A DNA stretch of 48,520 bases from Paenibacillus cellulosilyticus (lineage in GTDB: Bacteria; Bacillota; Bacilli; Paenibacillales; Paenibacillaceae), in contig NZ_QGTQ01000040.1 in the NCBI RefSeq assembly GCF_003182255.1, forward strand, positions 1 through 48,520, given 5' to 3'. The notes under the pieces are model-generated. The model had not been told where the DNA came from. It made no database searches and was given only the letters and a program-made list of their open reading frames with translations. Positions within the stretch are counted from its first letter, which is position 1. Each line of letters starts with the position of its first letter. The position numbers and the translations under genes were made by a program. Below, piece by piece: positions 8,613-16,704 of the stretch.

Positions 8613-8652
8613 ATGAATCGATGAATCTATGAATCTATGAATGCATGAATTC
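8613..8652. repeat. 8-bp tandem repeat, five copies
   Basis: ATGAATCG, ATGAATCT, ATGAATCT, ATGAATGC and ATGAATTC follow one another without gaps, 61 to 100 bp upstream of the start codon of the S-layer GH30 gene, between that start and the palindromic operator. Length change here would alter leader spacing but no reading frame. Confidence 0.7.
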
Positions 8653-8667
8653 TTAGAAGAACGCGCG

Positions 8668-8683
8668 ATGTAATCGATTACAT
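8668..8683. promoter_or_regulatory. Perfect 16-bp palindrome, LacI- or CcpA-type operator
   Basis: ATGTAATCGATTACAT is fully symmetric with a central CG, the form of LacI/GalR-family operators, and it also fits the catabolite-response-element consensus WTGNAANCGNWWNCAW. Close variants occur at 17651-17664, 18811-18824 and 18929-18944, all around the sugar importer and its LacI-type gene. Confidence 0.7.
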
Positions 8684-8710
8684 TTTAAACGATATTAATC
8701 CTCTTCCAGC

Positions 8711-8720
8711 ATCACCTCCT
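8711..8720 (-). promoter_or_regulatory. Second orphan perfect Shine-Dalgarno
   Basis: AGGAGGTGAT on the minus strand lies 159 nt upstream of the S-layer GH30 start and serves no convincing gene; an overlapping ATG gives only a five-codon ORF. It parallels the site at 3511-3520 before another GH30 gene. Confidence 0.35.
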
Positions 8721-8903
8721 ATGCGTAGTCGGGCTGCTGCACAGCTAGGCTTCCGTAGCACCTATAGAACGCCTGCCATTGTGCCCCCTCAAGTAGAGCT
8801 CGAATGGCAGACGTATATCATGCTCCAATCTAACGTTCGGAGATGATCCATTGATTATAGGAATCCGCTGCTCACTTCATCTTGCCGCTGCGAGAGGTGC
8901 ATA

Positions 8904-10277
8904 CTAGCCACGCCATACATAGGTGCCAACTGCACGAGCAGGCAGAACCGCCGCGAATTGCTTACCTTCACATAGCACTCGGAACGGCTGCTCCGAATCC
9001 GTCTGGTTGATGACGACGGCAGCAAGACTGCCGTCCGGATTACGGAAAGCGACGTTCGTGACCGTATCCGTCGAGCCGTATGTGCTCTCAATGCGATACG
9101 CTCCAGGCTGAACGAATCTCGCATATTGCGCTAGCAAGTCGTATTCCGGCGTCTTCCAATACCGGTTCGGCTCCACCGCATCCTGGACGAACATCGTCGG
9201 GCCTGGCGTACCGACCCATTGATGTGTACCGATCTCGCTGTCGAGCATCGTCACCCACGAGTTGTAGCTGCACGCGTAGTTGCGGAAATACTGCGCCATT
9301 CGGTCGGCTCCTGCTGTCCCCCACAATGCCCGCTCCGTCAGATAGATCGGTTTATCGGGGTAAGCTGCATGCAGCTCGCTCATGATGGCCGGCGATCCTT
9401 CGTAATCATGCAGCGCAAGGCCGTCTACGACGGTTCGGCCTTCTTCGTCATTAAGAATCGGTGCAATATAATCCCACGCATCATGGAAGTTATGATCGAA
9501 AATCCACAGCTTCGTCTTCATGCCATGCGCTTCGAACTCTCGTCTTAACGCAGCTGCAAGCTCCTTCTGCCTAGCCGGTGACATATAGCAGCTTGGATAA
9601 TCGATCTCTAGCAGCGGCTCATTCTGAAGCGTCATCGCATAGATCGGAATGCCCTGCTGCTCATACGCTTGAATCGCCATCCGATAATAGCGAGCCAGCG
9701 CTTCCGTATACTCGGCACCTTCCTTCAAACTCCCGCGCTTCAGGCTGCCATTGGTCTTCATCCAAGCCGGCGGGCTCCAAGGGGAGGCGAAGAACACCGT
9801 GTCCGGCGATCCCTTCTGCAGCTCCTGTACGGTTGCAATAATGTTCAGATCGATATCTTTCTGAATGGAGAACCGCTTCATCTCGAAGTCGGTCTCTCCT
9901 TCCTCCAAATCGTTGTACGTATAGAACGGCTCCGCTGTGAAATCCGACGTTCCGATCGTCAGTCGGAACAGATTGAACCCGATGCCATTCTCCCGATCGG
10001 TCAGCTGCCGAATAATCGCTGCACGCTGGTCCGCATCCATCTTCGATAGATTATGGATCGTCGTTTCCTCCAGCGATGTGCCGATCCCGAGCATTTGTTG
10101 ATACGTATGGTCCGGCTTCACAATAATCGTTGATGCAGTCGACGGACTAGGCGGCGTCAGCTCCAGCTTCGGCTGCGGGCTTAGCGCAAAGTCCGGCGCA
10201 TGCGGCCCTTCGAACCAGCGGCTGCGGCCGGGATCAAGCTCCGAGCTGATCCATACCTCGACTTCATGATTGGTCAA
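8904..10277 (-). CDS. Cytosolic GH30 glycosidase
   Basis: A 457-aa GH30 enzyme without a signal peptide or lipobox, so the only one of the four paralogues expected inside the cell. Catalytic residues are visible: acid/base Glu220 in MTLQNEP and nucleophile Glu315 in IYLTERALWG; the WSPPAWMKT loop is at about 167-175, and a beta-sandwich end reads AVGTYVWRG. The start is TTG at 10277, set by AGGAGGG seven bases upstream. It diverges more than the other three, and its nucleophile context (TERALWGTAG) suggests a different GH30 subgroup, perhaps for oligosaccharides brought in by the importer. It follows the lipoprotein GH30 after a 215-bp gap holding a mobile repeat and precedes the S-layer GH30. 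Confidence 0.88.
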   Translation of the reverse strand: MTNHEVEVWISSELDPGRSRWFEGPHAPDFALSPQPKLELTPPSPSTASTIIVKPDHTYQQMLGIGTSLEETTIHNLSKMDADQRAAIIRQLTDRENGIGFNLFRLTIGTSDFTAEPFYTYNDLEEGETDFEMKRFSIQKDIDLNIIATVQELQKGSPDTVFFASPWSPPAWMKTNGSLKRGSLKEGAEYTEALARYYRMAIQAYEQQGIPIYAMTLQNEPLLEIDYPSCYMSPARQKELAAALRREFEAHGMKTKLWIFDHNFHDAWDYIAPILNDEEGRTVVDGLALHDYEGSPAIMSELHAAYPDKPIYLTERALWGTAGADRMAQYFRNYACSYNSWVTMLDSEIGTHQWVGTPGPTMFVQDAVEPNRYWKTPEYDLLAQYARFVQPGAYRIESTYGSTDTVTNVAFRNPDGSLAAVVINQTDSEQPFRVLCEGKQFAAVLPARAVGTYVWRG

Positions 10278-10307
10278 TGGGTTTCCCTCCTAATCGTTGT
10301 AAAGGTG

Positions 10308-10475
10308 GTTCAAAAAGTCCGCTTTTGATCACGAAGCATCACAAGTAGCGTATTCGGCGTCGAATCTTGGATGAAGCTGAGACTTCCGGTTCTCACGTAG
10401 CACAACACTTAAGCTCCGATCCTCATTCCCCGCTTGATCCAACCTTCTCGGTGCTGAAAACCGTACTTTTTGAAC
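10308..10475. repeat. 168-bp inverted-repeat element, MITE-like
   Basis: The ends are imperfect inverted repeats of 19 bp (GTTCAAAAAGTCCGCTTTT and the complement of AAAACCGTACTTTTTGAAC). Internal arms also pair (CTTGGATGAAGC with GCTTGATCCAACC), so the transcript would fold into one long hairpin. It carries no ORF and sits between two GH30 genes. Elements with such ends are, as far as I recall, common in Paenibacillus genomes. A 33-bp end-only derivative is at 3589-3621. Confidence 0.6.
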
Positions 10476-10492
10476 TTGTACTTGCATTCTCT

Positions 10493-11941
10493 CTAATCCT
10501 TCTTCTCAGATGCCGGCAGCACGAACGTCGCCGCAGCGCCAGCAGGCAGCTTGTAAGAGAACGACTTGCTGCCGTGGCGAACGCGAAGCTCCCGCTCCTC
10601 CCCGGCACGGTTCATCGCAACGAGCACAAGCGACCCGTTCGGGTTCTGGAACGCAACCTGCTCGATGCCTGTCTCGTCCGACGGACCCGACTCAATCCGA
10701 TAGGCGCCAGATCGCACGAATTTGCTCGCGTGACCGATCGAATAATAATCCGAATTGAACGTCACATCGCCCGACTGCTGATTGATCGTCACGAAGCCCA
10801 TACAATTTTGGCAGCCGCCGATCGTTGGACCGTAGTTCTCATCAAGTGCCAAGTTCCACTTCAGCACTACCTTCGCCCAATTGCGCGTCGCGCCAATGAT
10901 CAAATTGTGCATATCCCATTGCAAGTTGCCTCCGAAATCGGTCGCCCACGCACCGCCGGAAACTTCGGTGAAGTAAATATTTTTGTCAGGATGCGCATCA
11001 TGCACTTGGGACTGGCTGCCGACCTCGCCCGCATAACCGTGGAACGCGGAGCCGTCGATATAGCGGTTCGCGTCAGGATCGTTCAGCACCGTCATCGGAT
11101 AGTAGGGCTCATCCCAGTTGTGGTCCCAGACAACGATCTTCGTCTTGATGCCCCCCTTCTCGAAGGCCGGACCCAGATTGTCCTTGATCCACGCCGCTTG
11201 CTCGTATGGCTCCATCCGCATGCCTGGATAATTATCCGGCACATAGTGCGGCTCGTTCTGCGGCGTTACGGCATCGAATGGTACGCCTTCCGCTTGGAAC
11301 GCCTTTATCAGCTTGGTGAAATAGTTCGCATACGGCTCGTAGGCTTCCGCCTTTAAGCTGCCGCCGATCATCGATTCGCTCGTCTTCATCCATCCCGGCG
11401 CGCTCCACGGACTGCCCATCAGCTTCAAATCCGGGTTGACCGCCAGCGCCTGCTTCAGCGTCGGAATGAGAAACTCCTTGTCATGATCGATCGAGAAGTT
11501 CGCGAGCTGCGGGTCGGTCTGACCTTCCGGCATTTCATCATACGAATACAACGTCCGCGCAAAATCCGATGCCCCGAGCGGGATACGCATATAGCTGATG
11601 CCGATACCTTGCTCATGGTCAAACAACTCCTTCATCAGCGTCTCTCGCTGCTGCTCGTTCAGCTTGCTGGCGATCAAGTAAGCGGAAGAATCCGTCATTG
11701 ATGCGCCAAAGCCGTCCATCTGCTGATACTTCGTCGTCTCGTCGAGGACGATGTCACCATCCTGCGCCTCTTCGCTGGACGTCTGCTTCACGCTCTCCTC
11801 TTGGGACAGCAGCTTGCTCTTGTCTGGCGTCGTCAGCCATACCTGCACTTCATTCGACGCCGAATCGCCTCCGGTTCCACCGCATGCCGCTGTCAGGGCG
11901 AGCATTGCCCCGGCCAGCGCAATGCTAACGACTCTCTTCAT
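10493..11941 (-). CDS. GH30 glycosidase lipoprotein
   Basis: A 482-aa enzyme with a lipoprotein signal (LTAAC, lipidated Cys20), so tethered to the outer face of the membrane. The GH30 catalytic features are complete: QMDGFGASMTDSSAYLI near 74-90, WSAPGWMKT, acid/base Glu230 in TPQNEP, HGYAG at 301-305, nucleophile Glu326 in IYFTEVSGG. It is the closest paralogue of the S-layer GH30 and shows what that gene's frameshift removed. ATG 11941 follows GAAGGAG and lies inside the last codons of the GH2 gene (17-bp overlap), so the two are translationally close and surely co-transcribed. It probably trims oligosaccharides near the importer. Confidence 0.92.
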   Translation of the reverse strand: MKRVVSIALAGAMLALTAACGGTGGDSASNEVQVWLTTPDKSKLLSQEESVKQTSSEEAQDGDIVLDETTKYQQMDGFGASMTDSSAYLIASKLNEQQRETLMKELFDHEQGIGISYMRIPLGASDFARTLYSYDEMPEGQTDPQLANFSIDHDKEFLIPTLKQALAVNPDLKLMGSPWSAPGWMKTSESMIGGSLKAEAYEPYANYFTKLIKAFQAEGVPFDAVTPQNEPHYVPDNYPGMRMEPYEQAAWIKDNLGPAFEKGGIKTKIVVWDHNWDEPYYPMTVLNDPDANRYIDGSAFHGYAGEVGSQSQVHDAHPDKNIYFTEVSGGAWATDFGGNLQWDMHNLIIGATRNWAKVVLKWNLALDENYGPTIGGCQNCMGFVTINQQSGDVTFNSDYYSIGHASKFVRSGAYRIESGPSDETGIEQVAFQNPNGSLVLVAMNRAGEERELRVRHGSKSFSYKLPAGAAATFVLPASEKKD

Positions 11942-13925
11942 TACGAACTCCTTCTCTTGCTAGGACAACGCCGCCGCTACCTCCTGTAATCGAGCCATAA
12001 TCCGCCCGAATTAGCGCAGCAATCGACTTCTCTGTCGTCCGATCCATATGGCAGATGCCGAACGTATCGATCCAGTTGTTGTGATTCACATACCAGTCGT
12101 ACATAATCCAGAAGTCGATGCCCGCAACATAGCCGTCCGGACGCCATTCCCCTGCCTCGCTCACCGTTGCATGCTCCATGAGCGCCCGTATCGTATCCTG
12201 ATAGGTCGCGACCTGCTTCGCTTCTTCCGAATCAGCCCCGGCTGTCCAATGACCGAACTCGGTATTCAAGATCGGCTTATCGGGATAGACAAGATGGGCT
12301 TCCGCCAGAAAGTCACGTGTTCCTTCGTAATAAGTGCCGCCGTGAAAAATGCCGAAGTACATCGTCCATGCCGCCACGTCGAGCGGAGCCATCGAAGGAT
12401 CATGCGGTCCCGGCTGATCAGCAGCCGAACTTTGCGTCAGCAGCCGACCGTCATCGTAGCTGCCGCGCAGATCGGCCACCAAGCGCTCGTTATAAGCAAG
12501 GCGCAGCCATACGTCCTTCGATTCGTTCTGCGTGCTCCACATGATGACCGATGGTCGGTTGTACTGCGAGAACACCATCTCCCGCCACATTTGATCCGCC
12601 AGCCGCTTCTCGTTCTGCGCCTCGTAATGCGCCGTCTCGAACTGCCAGAGCGGAATTTCACTCATCGCCAGCAGTCCGAGCCGATCCAGCAGTATGTAGG
12701 TATGGAGATGGTTCGGGTAGTGACCCGTGCGAACCATATTCGCATTCATCGCCCGGATTTGCTCCAGATCGGCCCGGATGCGATCCCACGAAGCGGTTCG
12801 GCCGGTATCCGGCCATTCCTCGTGACGAGCGATACCCGCGAGAAACAACGGCGAGCCGTTCAACTCGATCTGCGTGCCGCGCGCTCGTATCGTTCGAATG
12901 CCGAACTGCGTACACCATGTATCCTGCGTCTCGGTCTTCCCCACCTGCGAGGCCGTAAGCGTGAAGGATGCCACATACAGGTTCGGCTGCCAAGCCGACC
13001 ACAGCTTCGGATTCTGTACCGTAATCTCGAAGCGAACCGCCCGCACTTGACCTGGCTGCAGCGTAAGCATGCTGCGCAGAGCCCGATCGGTAACCGCCGG
13101 AATATCTGCAATCGTAGAAGCTAGAGGGGATGCGAGAAAATGGTCCGACTGCGAATCCGCCTCGTACAGGCTGCCCTCTAGACAGACGTAAGCCGCAGCA
13201 TGCCCTTGATTCATCAGCACGACTGTAATCTGCAGCCGACCGTCCGTATCAAGCGGTACGATATCCGCCCTTACGATCGACGCTAATGGTGCCGCCTCGA
13301 TCCATAAATCTTGAATAATGCCCGTATAGTTGAAGAAGTCGGTGCCCGCCACTGCAGGAATCGTATCGACGCGGCTGCCCCAAGGCGGATTATCGACGCG
13401 AATGCGGATATCGTTCTCGCCCTCCCGCAGCGCATCGCTCACATCGAACGCGAACGGCGTAAAGCCGCCTTCGTGACAGCCGATCCAGCAGCCGTTCACC
13501 CATAGATCGGCGACGTAGCTGATGCCAAGCGATTTGAACGTATAGGCGAGACTGCGATCTAAATGCTCCACTACAATGGTTCGCTGATACCAGACGCCGT
13601 CCTCATACGTCTCGGCCGCCTTCGCCTGCGCTTCTCCGCTCAACCGGTTCTCCGGCAGCGGTACAAGATGCGACTCCCACTCGCACTCGCTAAGCACGGA
13701 GCCTCGAACGTACTCTCCCTCCTTCGTCTCCAGCTCGCGCAGCCACTGTTCGCCGCGCGGAGCGAGCGAGAATGAATGATCCATCGCTAAACGCCGCTTC
13801 AACCATACCCCATTCAAAGAGATGACCGTGCGGTTCTGCTCCTCGAAGGAGGGTACCGGCATGCCATTCTGGAAAGGAATGCTCACGCCGTCGATTGTGC
13901 TGAGCGTCATTGTCGTCTGCAGCAT
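11925..13925 (-). CDS. GH2-family glycosidase (beta-galactosidase/glucuronidase-like)
   Basis: A 666-aa cytoplasmic protein with the three-domain GH2 core: sugar-binding jelly roll (about 30-215, YQRTIVV...VNGCWIG), immunoglobulin-like sandwich (220-350) and TIM barrel from about 355. Acid/base Glu468 is in WSTQNES and nucleophile Glu556 in LNTEFGHW. No signal peptide is seen. ATG 13925 is preferred because GAAGGGAG precedes it; an upstream TTG at 13952 has no RBS. GH2 enzymes release terminal beta-linked galactose, glucuronate or mannose, and the specificity here is open. It lies between the sugar-binding lipoprotein and the GH30 lipoprotein and likely finishes imported oligosaccharides. Confidence 0.9.
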   Translation of the reverse strand: MLQTTMTLSTIDGVSIPFQNGMPVPSFEEQNRTVISLNGVWLKRRLAMDHSFSLAPRGEQWLRELETKEGEYVRGSVLSECEWESHLVPLPENRLSGEAQAKAAETYEDGVWYQRTIVVEHLDRSLAYTFKSLGISYVADLWVNGCWIGCHEGGFTPFAFDVSDALREGENDIRIRVDNPPWGSRVDTIPAVAGTDFFNYTGIIQDLWIEAAPLASIVRADIVPLDTDGRLQITVVLMNQGHAAAYVCLEGSLYEADSQSDHFLASPLASTIADIPAVTDRALRSMLTLQPGQVRAVRFEITVQNPKLWSAWQPNLYVASFTLTASQVGKTETQDTWCTQFGIRTIRARGTQIELNGSPLFLAGIARHEEWPDTGRTASWDRIRADLEQIRAMNANMVRTGHYPNHLHTYILLDRLGLLAMSEIPLWQFETAHYEAQNEKRLADQMWREMVFSQYNRPSVIMWSTQNESKDVWLRLAYNERLVADLRGSYDDGRLLTQSSAADQPGPHDPSMAPLDVAAWTMYFGIFHGGTYYEGTRDFLAEAHLVYPDKPILNTEFGHWTAGADSEEAKQVATYQDTIRALMEHATVSEAGEWRPDGYVAGIDFWIMYDWYVNHNNWIDTFGICHMDRTTEKSIAALIRADYGSITGGSGGVVLAREGVRNEESR

Positions 13926-13954
13926 GATTGCTCTCCCTTCAGTTGAACTCAAAC

Positions 13955-14030
13955 AAACAAGGGGGATGAGGACGCGCGTGCGGGCCCTTCTATTGCAGCC
14001 GCGCGCAAGTCGCTAATCATCCCCCTTGAG
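13955..14030 (-). terminator. Hairpin between the binding-protein and GH2 genes
   Basis: CAAGGGGGATGA and TCATCCCCCTTG form a 12-bp perfect stem around a GC-rich arm, followed on the minus strand by a T-rich stretch (TTGTTTGTTTG). As is common after abundant binding-protein genes, it may partly end transcription or protect the upstream mRNA so that the binding protein is made in excess. Confidence 0.6.
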
Positions 14031-14045
14031 CTTGAAGATTTATTA

Positions 14046-15674
14046 TTATTTGATGCCTTGCGAGTCGTAGTATTTGTTCGCTTGCTCTTTGATGTAGTCC
14101 ATCACATCGTTCACGCCAGCCGCTTCAAGCTGCTTGCGATAGTTCGCAATCGCTTTGTCGACGTCCGGCACAAGACCCATCATAATCGGCATGCCGTACT
14201 GCTGGATGACCGAGTTGACGGCTGCTTGCTGCGATTTTACCGGTGCATAGTCCATCAGAACGCCTGCGAAAATATTCGGCTTGCTCTGCGATTTGAACTC
14301 TGTCAGCAAAGCGTCGAAGCCCGGCCAGCCGCCTGCTTGCTTCACGCGCTCCATCGACTCGACGCGGTAGCCCCAGCTTGCAACGCCGTATGCCGTATGG
14401 TCCTTGTCGTCCTTCGGCGTACCTGCAGGCGGCGATACGATATATTTGCTATCCGTTGTATCCACCGAGTAGTTGGTGCCCTCGAGACCGTAGTTCATCA
14501 GATCGTAGTACTTCGGATCGTTGCGCAGTTTGTCCAATACCATCAGGGAACGCTCTGGGTTCGCAGCGCTCTTCGGAATCGCCATTGCATTGTTAACCGA
14601 CAGCGTAGGCATCGTCAGGTTGTTGAATCGGCTGAACGGGAAGTAGCCCATCTCAATGTCTGGATTCGACGTTTGCAGACCCATGATGTAGCCGCCTGCA
14701 CCCGGCGCGTTACGCCAGTACACAGCGCCCTGGCCCGTCTTGATCGCATCGCCTGCTTCCTTCTGGTCGGACAGCGTATCCGATTTCCAGAAGCCTTTGT
14801 CTTTCCATTCTTTCATCTTGTGCGCCCATTGCTCGAACTCCGTCGTGAACGGATAAGCAACAATGTCGCGCGGCGCATCATACGATTTCGCTACAACAAC
14901 ACCGCTGTCGCCGCCGATTTGCTGGTAGTTATAGTACGATTTGAACATGGTGAAAATTTCGTTGTACGCTTTGCCGTTGATAGGCGTAACGTTCTTCGCT
15001 TTCTTCACGCCGTCCAGGTACGCTTCGATCGAGTCGAGGTCCTTGATTTCCGGCAGATTGAGCTCTTTTCTCCAGTCCTCGCGGTATACGATACCGTCCG
15101 GCGTATATTCCGGATACGTTGCAGGCACTGCGTAGATTTTGCCGTTAACCGTCGCTTCCTTCCAGTCCTGCTGCGGTACGCTCTTCCACGTTTCCGGCGC
15201 ATACGTCGGCAGCAGATCGTCAAGCGGCATGAACGCGCCTTGGTTTGCAAATTTGTAGTAATCCGCCCATGAGGAGGCGAAGATCATATCGATTTTCTCG
15301 CCGGAGGCGAGGAGCAGGTTGTACTTCGTCGTCCAGTCCGTCCACGTCGTGAAGTTCAGCTTCACCGTTACGTTCAGGTCCTTCTCCAGCATTTTGTTCC
15401 ACTCTTCAACAACCTTAGGCGTATCCTTATGCGCATCGCCGAGCAGGTACCAGACGAGCTGGACCTTCTTCGACGTATCCGGCTTGCTTGCATCCGCCGT
15501 CTTGTCATCGCCGCCTGTGTCCGTCGCCGTATCCGTCGACTTCGTATCGGTGCTCGTATCGGTGCCTGTCGACTTTCCATTGTCCGAATCGCTGCTGCCG
15601 CATGCTGCTAGAACGGTGACCATCATCATCAACGCGATGAGCAGCGTGCTGAACGTTTTTATCTGTCTCTTCAT
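14046..15674 (-). CDS. Extracellular sugar-binding lipoprotein of a CUT1 ABC importer
   Basis: A 542-aa family 1 solute-binding protein of the large (LplA/YtcQ-like) type common in paenibacilli. The signal peptide ends in a lipobox, LAAC at about residue 25, followed by a Ser/Thr/Asp-rich linker and then the periplasmic-binding fold (VQLVWYLLGD). ATG 15674 has AAGGAGG upstream. It delivers oligosaccharides to the two permeases encoded upstream in the same direction. No ATPase gene is in the cluster, as usual for such systems, which share an MsmX-type ATPase encoded elsewhere. Confidence 0.92.
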   Translation of the reverse strand: MKRQIKTFSTLLIALMMMVTVLAACGSSDSDNGKSTGTDTSTDTKSTDTATDTGGDDKTADASKPDTSKKVQLVWYLLGDAHKDTPKVVEEWNKMLEKDLNVTVKLNFTTWTDWTTKYNLLLASGEKIDMIFASSWADYYKFANQGAFMPLDDLLPTYAPETWKSVPQQDWKEATVNGKIYAVPATYPEYTPDGIVYREDWRKELNLPEIKDLDSIEAYLDGVKKAKNVTPINGKAYNEIFTMFKSYYNYQQIGGDSGVVVAKSYDAPRDIVAYPFTTEFEQWAHKMKEWKDKGFWKSDTLSDQKEAGDAIKTGQGAVYWRNAPGAGGYIMGLQTSNPDIEMGYFPFSRFNNLTMPTLSVNNAMAIPKSAANPERSLMVLDKLRNDPKYYDLMNYGLEGTNYSVDTTDSKYIVSPPAGTPKDDKDHTAYGVASWGYRVESMERVKQAGGWPGFDALLTEFKSQSKPNIFAGVLMDYAPVKSQQAAVNSVIQQYGMPIMMGLVPDVDKAIANYRKQLEAAGVNDVMDYIKEQANKYYDSQGIK

Positions 15675-15732
15675 GCCTTTGACTCCTCCTTATAAGTAAG
15701 AAAGCATCTATGTTAGCCGGGTTATGCCGGTT

Positions 15733-16620
15733 CTAACCTTTGACCGCGCCAATCGTAAGACCTTTCACGAAGAACCGCTGAACGAACGGGTATAGGAAAA
15801 TGATCGGGCCCGTCGCGATAACAGCCGCCGCCATCTTGAGCGTCTCAGCGGGAGGCTGGAAATCCGGCGACAGATTGCCTGCGACGTTCGTTTTGAGGAC
15901 GGCCGCGCTGGCAAGTATTTTGTAAAGCAGGAACTGGAGTGGGAACTTCGTCTCCGTCGTGATGAACAGGTTCGCAAGGAACCATTCGTTCCAGTAGCCA
16001 AGCGCCATGAACAAGCCGATCGTAGCAAGACCCGGTGTAGAGAGCGGCAGGATGAGCTTCAGATAAATGGTGAATTCGCCGGCTCCGTCGATTTTGGCCG
16101 ATTCGGTGATTGATTCTGGAATCGATTTCATAAAGTTCTTCATTAAGATGATGTTCCACGCACTGAGCAGCCCCGGCAGCAGCAGCGCAAGATAGGAGTC
16201 TTTGAGATCCAAGTACTTGACCATCAGAATGTACCAAGGAATGAGACCGCCGCTGAACAACGTCGTGAAGTAGATGAAGAACGCCAGCTTATCCTTGTAT
16301 TTGAACTCCTTACGCGATAGGACGAACCCTGCCATCGACGTCAGGAACAAGCCGAAGGCCGTACCGATCAGCGTGATGAGCACCGTCACCTTATAGCCAT
16401 CGAAAATCTGCTTCGGATTGCTGAAGGCCGCCGAATAAGCGTCCAACGAGAACTGCTTCGGAAGTAATTTGAACCCTTGCGCTACAATCTCCATCTCTGG
16501 CGTGAACGAGCCGGATACGATTAACAGGAAGGGCAGCAAGCACAGCACGGCCAGCATCGTAATAATGACATACCCGATCGCGTTGAAGACGATGGTCGAT
16601 TTCTCCATTTTGATTTTCAT
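15733..16620 (-). CDS. ABC sugar importer permease (LplC/YtcP-like)
   Basis: A 295-aa inner-membrane permease with six predicted segments. The EAA-type cytoplasmic loop that contacts the ATPase is visible around SAKIDGAGEFTIYLKLILPLS, and the C terminus GLTIGAVKG is typical of LplC-type CUT1 permeases. ATG 16620 follows TAGGAGGAA. It sits between the partner permease and the binding protein in one minus-strand operon. Confidence 0.93.
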   Translation of the reverse strand: MKIKMEKSTIVFNAIGYVIITMLAVLCLLPFLLIVSGSFTPEMEIVAQGFKLLPKQFSLDAYSAAFSNPKQIFDGYKVTVLITLIGTAFGLFLTSMAGFVLSRKEFKYKDKLAFFIYFTTLFSGGLIPWYILMVKYLDLKDSYLALLLPGLLSAWNIILMKNFMKSIPESITESAKIDGAGEFTIYLKLILPLSTPGLATIGLFMALGYWNEWFLANLFITTETKFPLQFLLYKILASAAVLKTNVAGNLSPDFQPPAETLKMAAAVIATGPIIFLYPFVQRFFVKGLTIGAVKG

Positions 16621-16704
16621 GCCGATTCCTCCTAAAGATTTTGCGGTAGCCTCACACCGACCTACGGTGTGATATGCAGCAAAAGCCGCAACGGAAGCCT
16701 ATGC

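Larger units (their letters stand above)
8580..8903. other. Long leader and intergenic region before the S-layer GH30 gene
   Basis: No gene is seen in these 324 bp. From the upstream side on the minus strand they hold a CTGCCATT/AATGGCAG hairpin (8773-8810) after the cytosolic GH30 gene, an orphan AGGAGGTGAT site (8711-8720), a perfect 16-bp palindrome (8668-8683), and five copies of an 8-bp ATGAATCT-type repeat (8613-8652). Confidence 0.6.
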
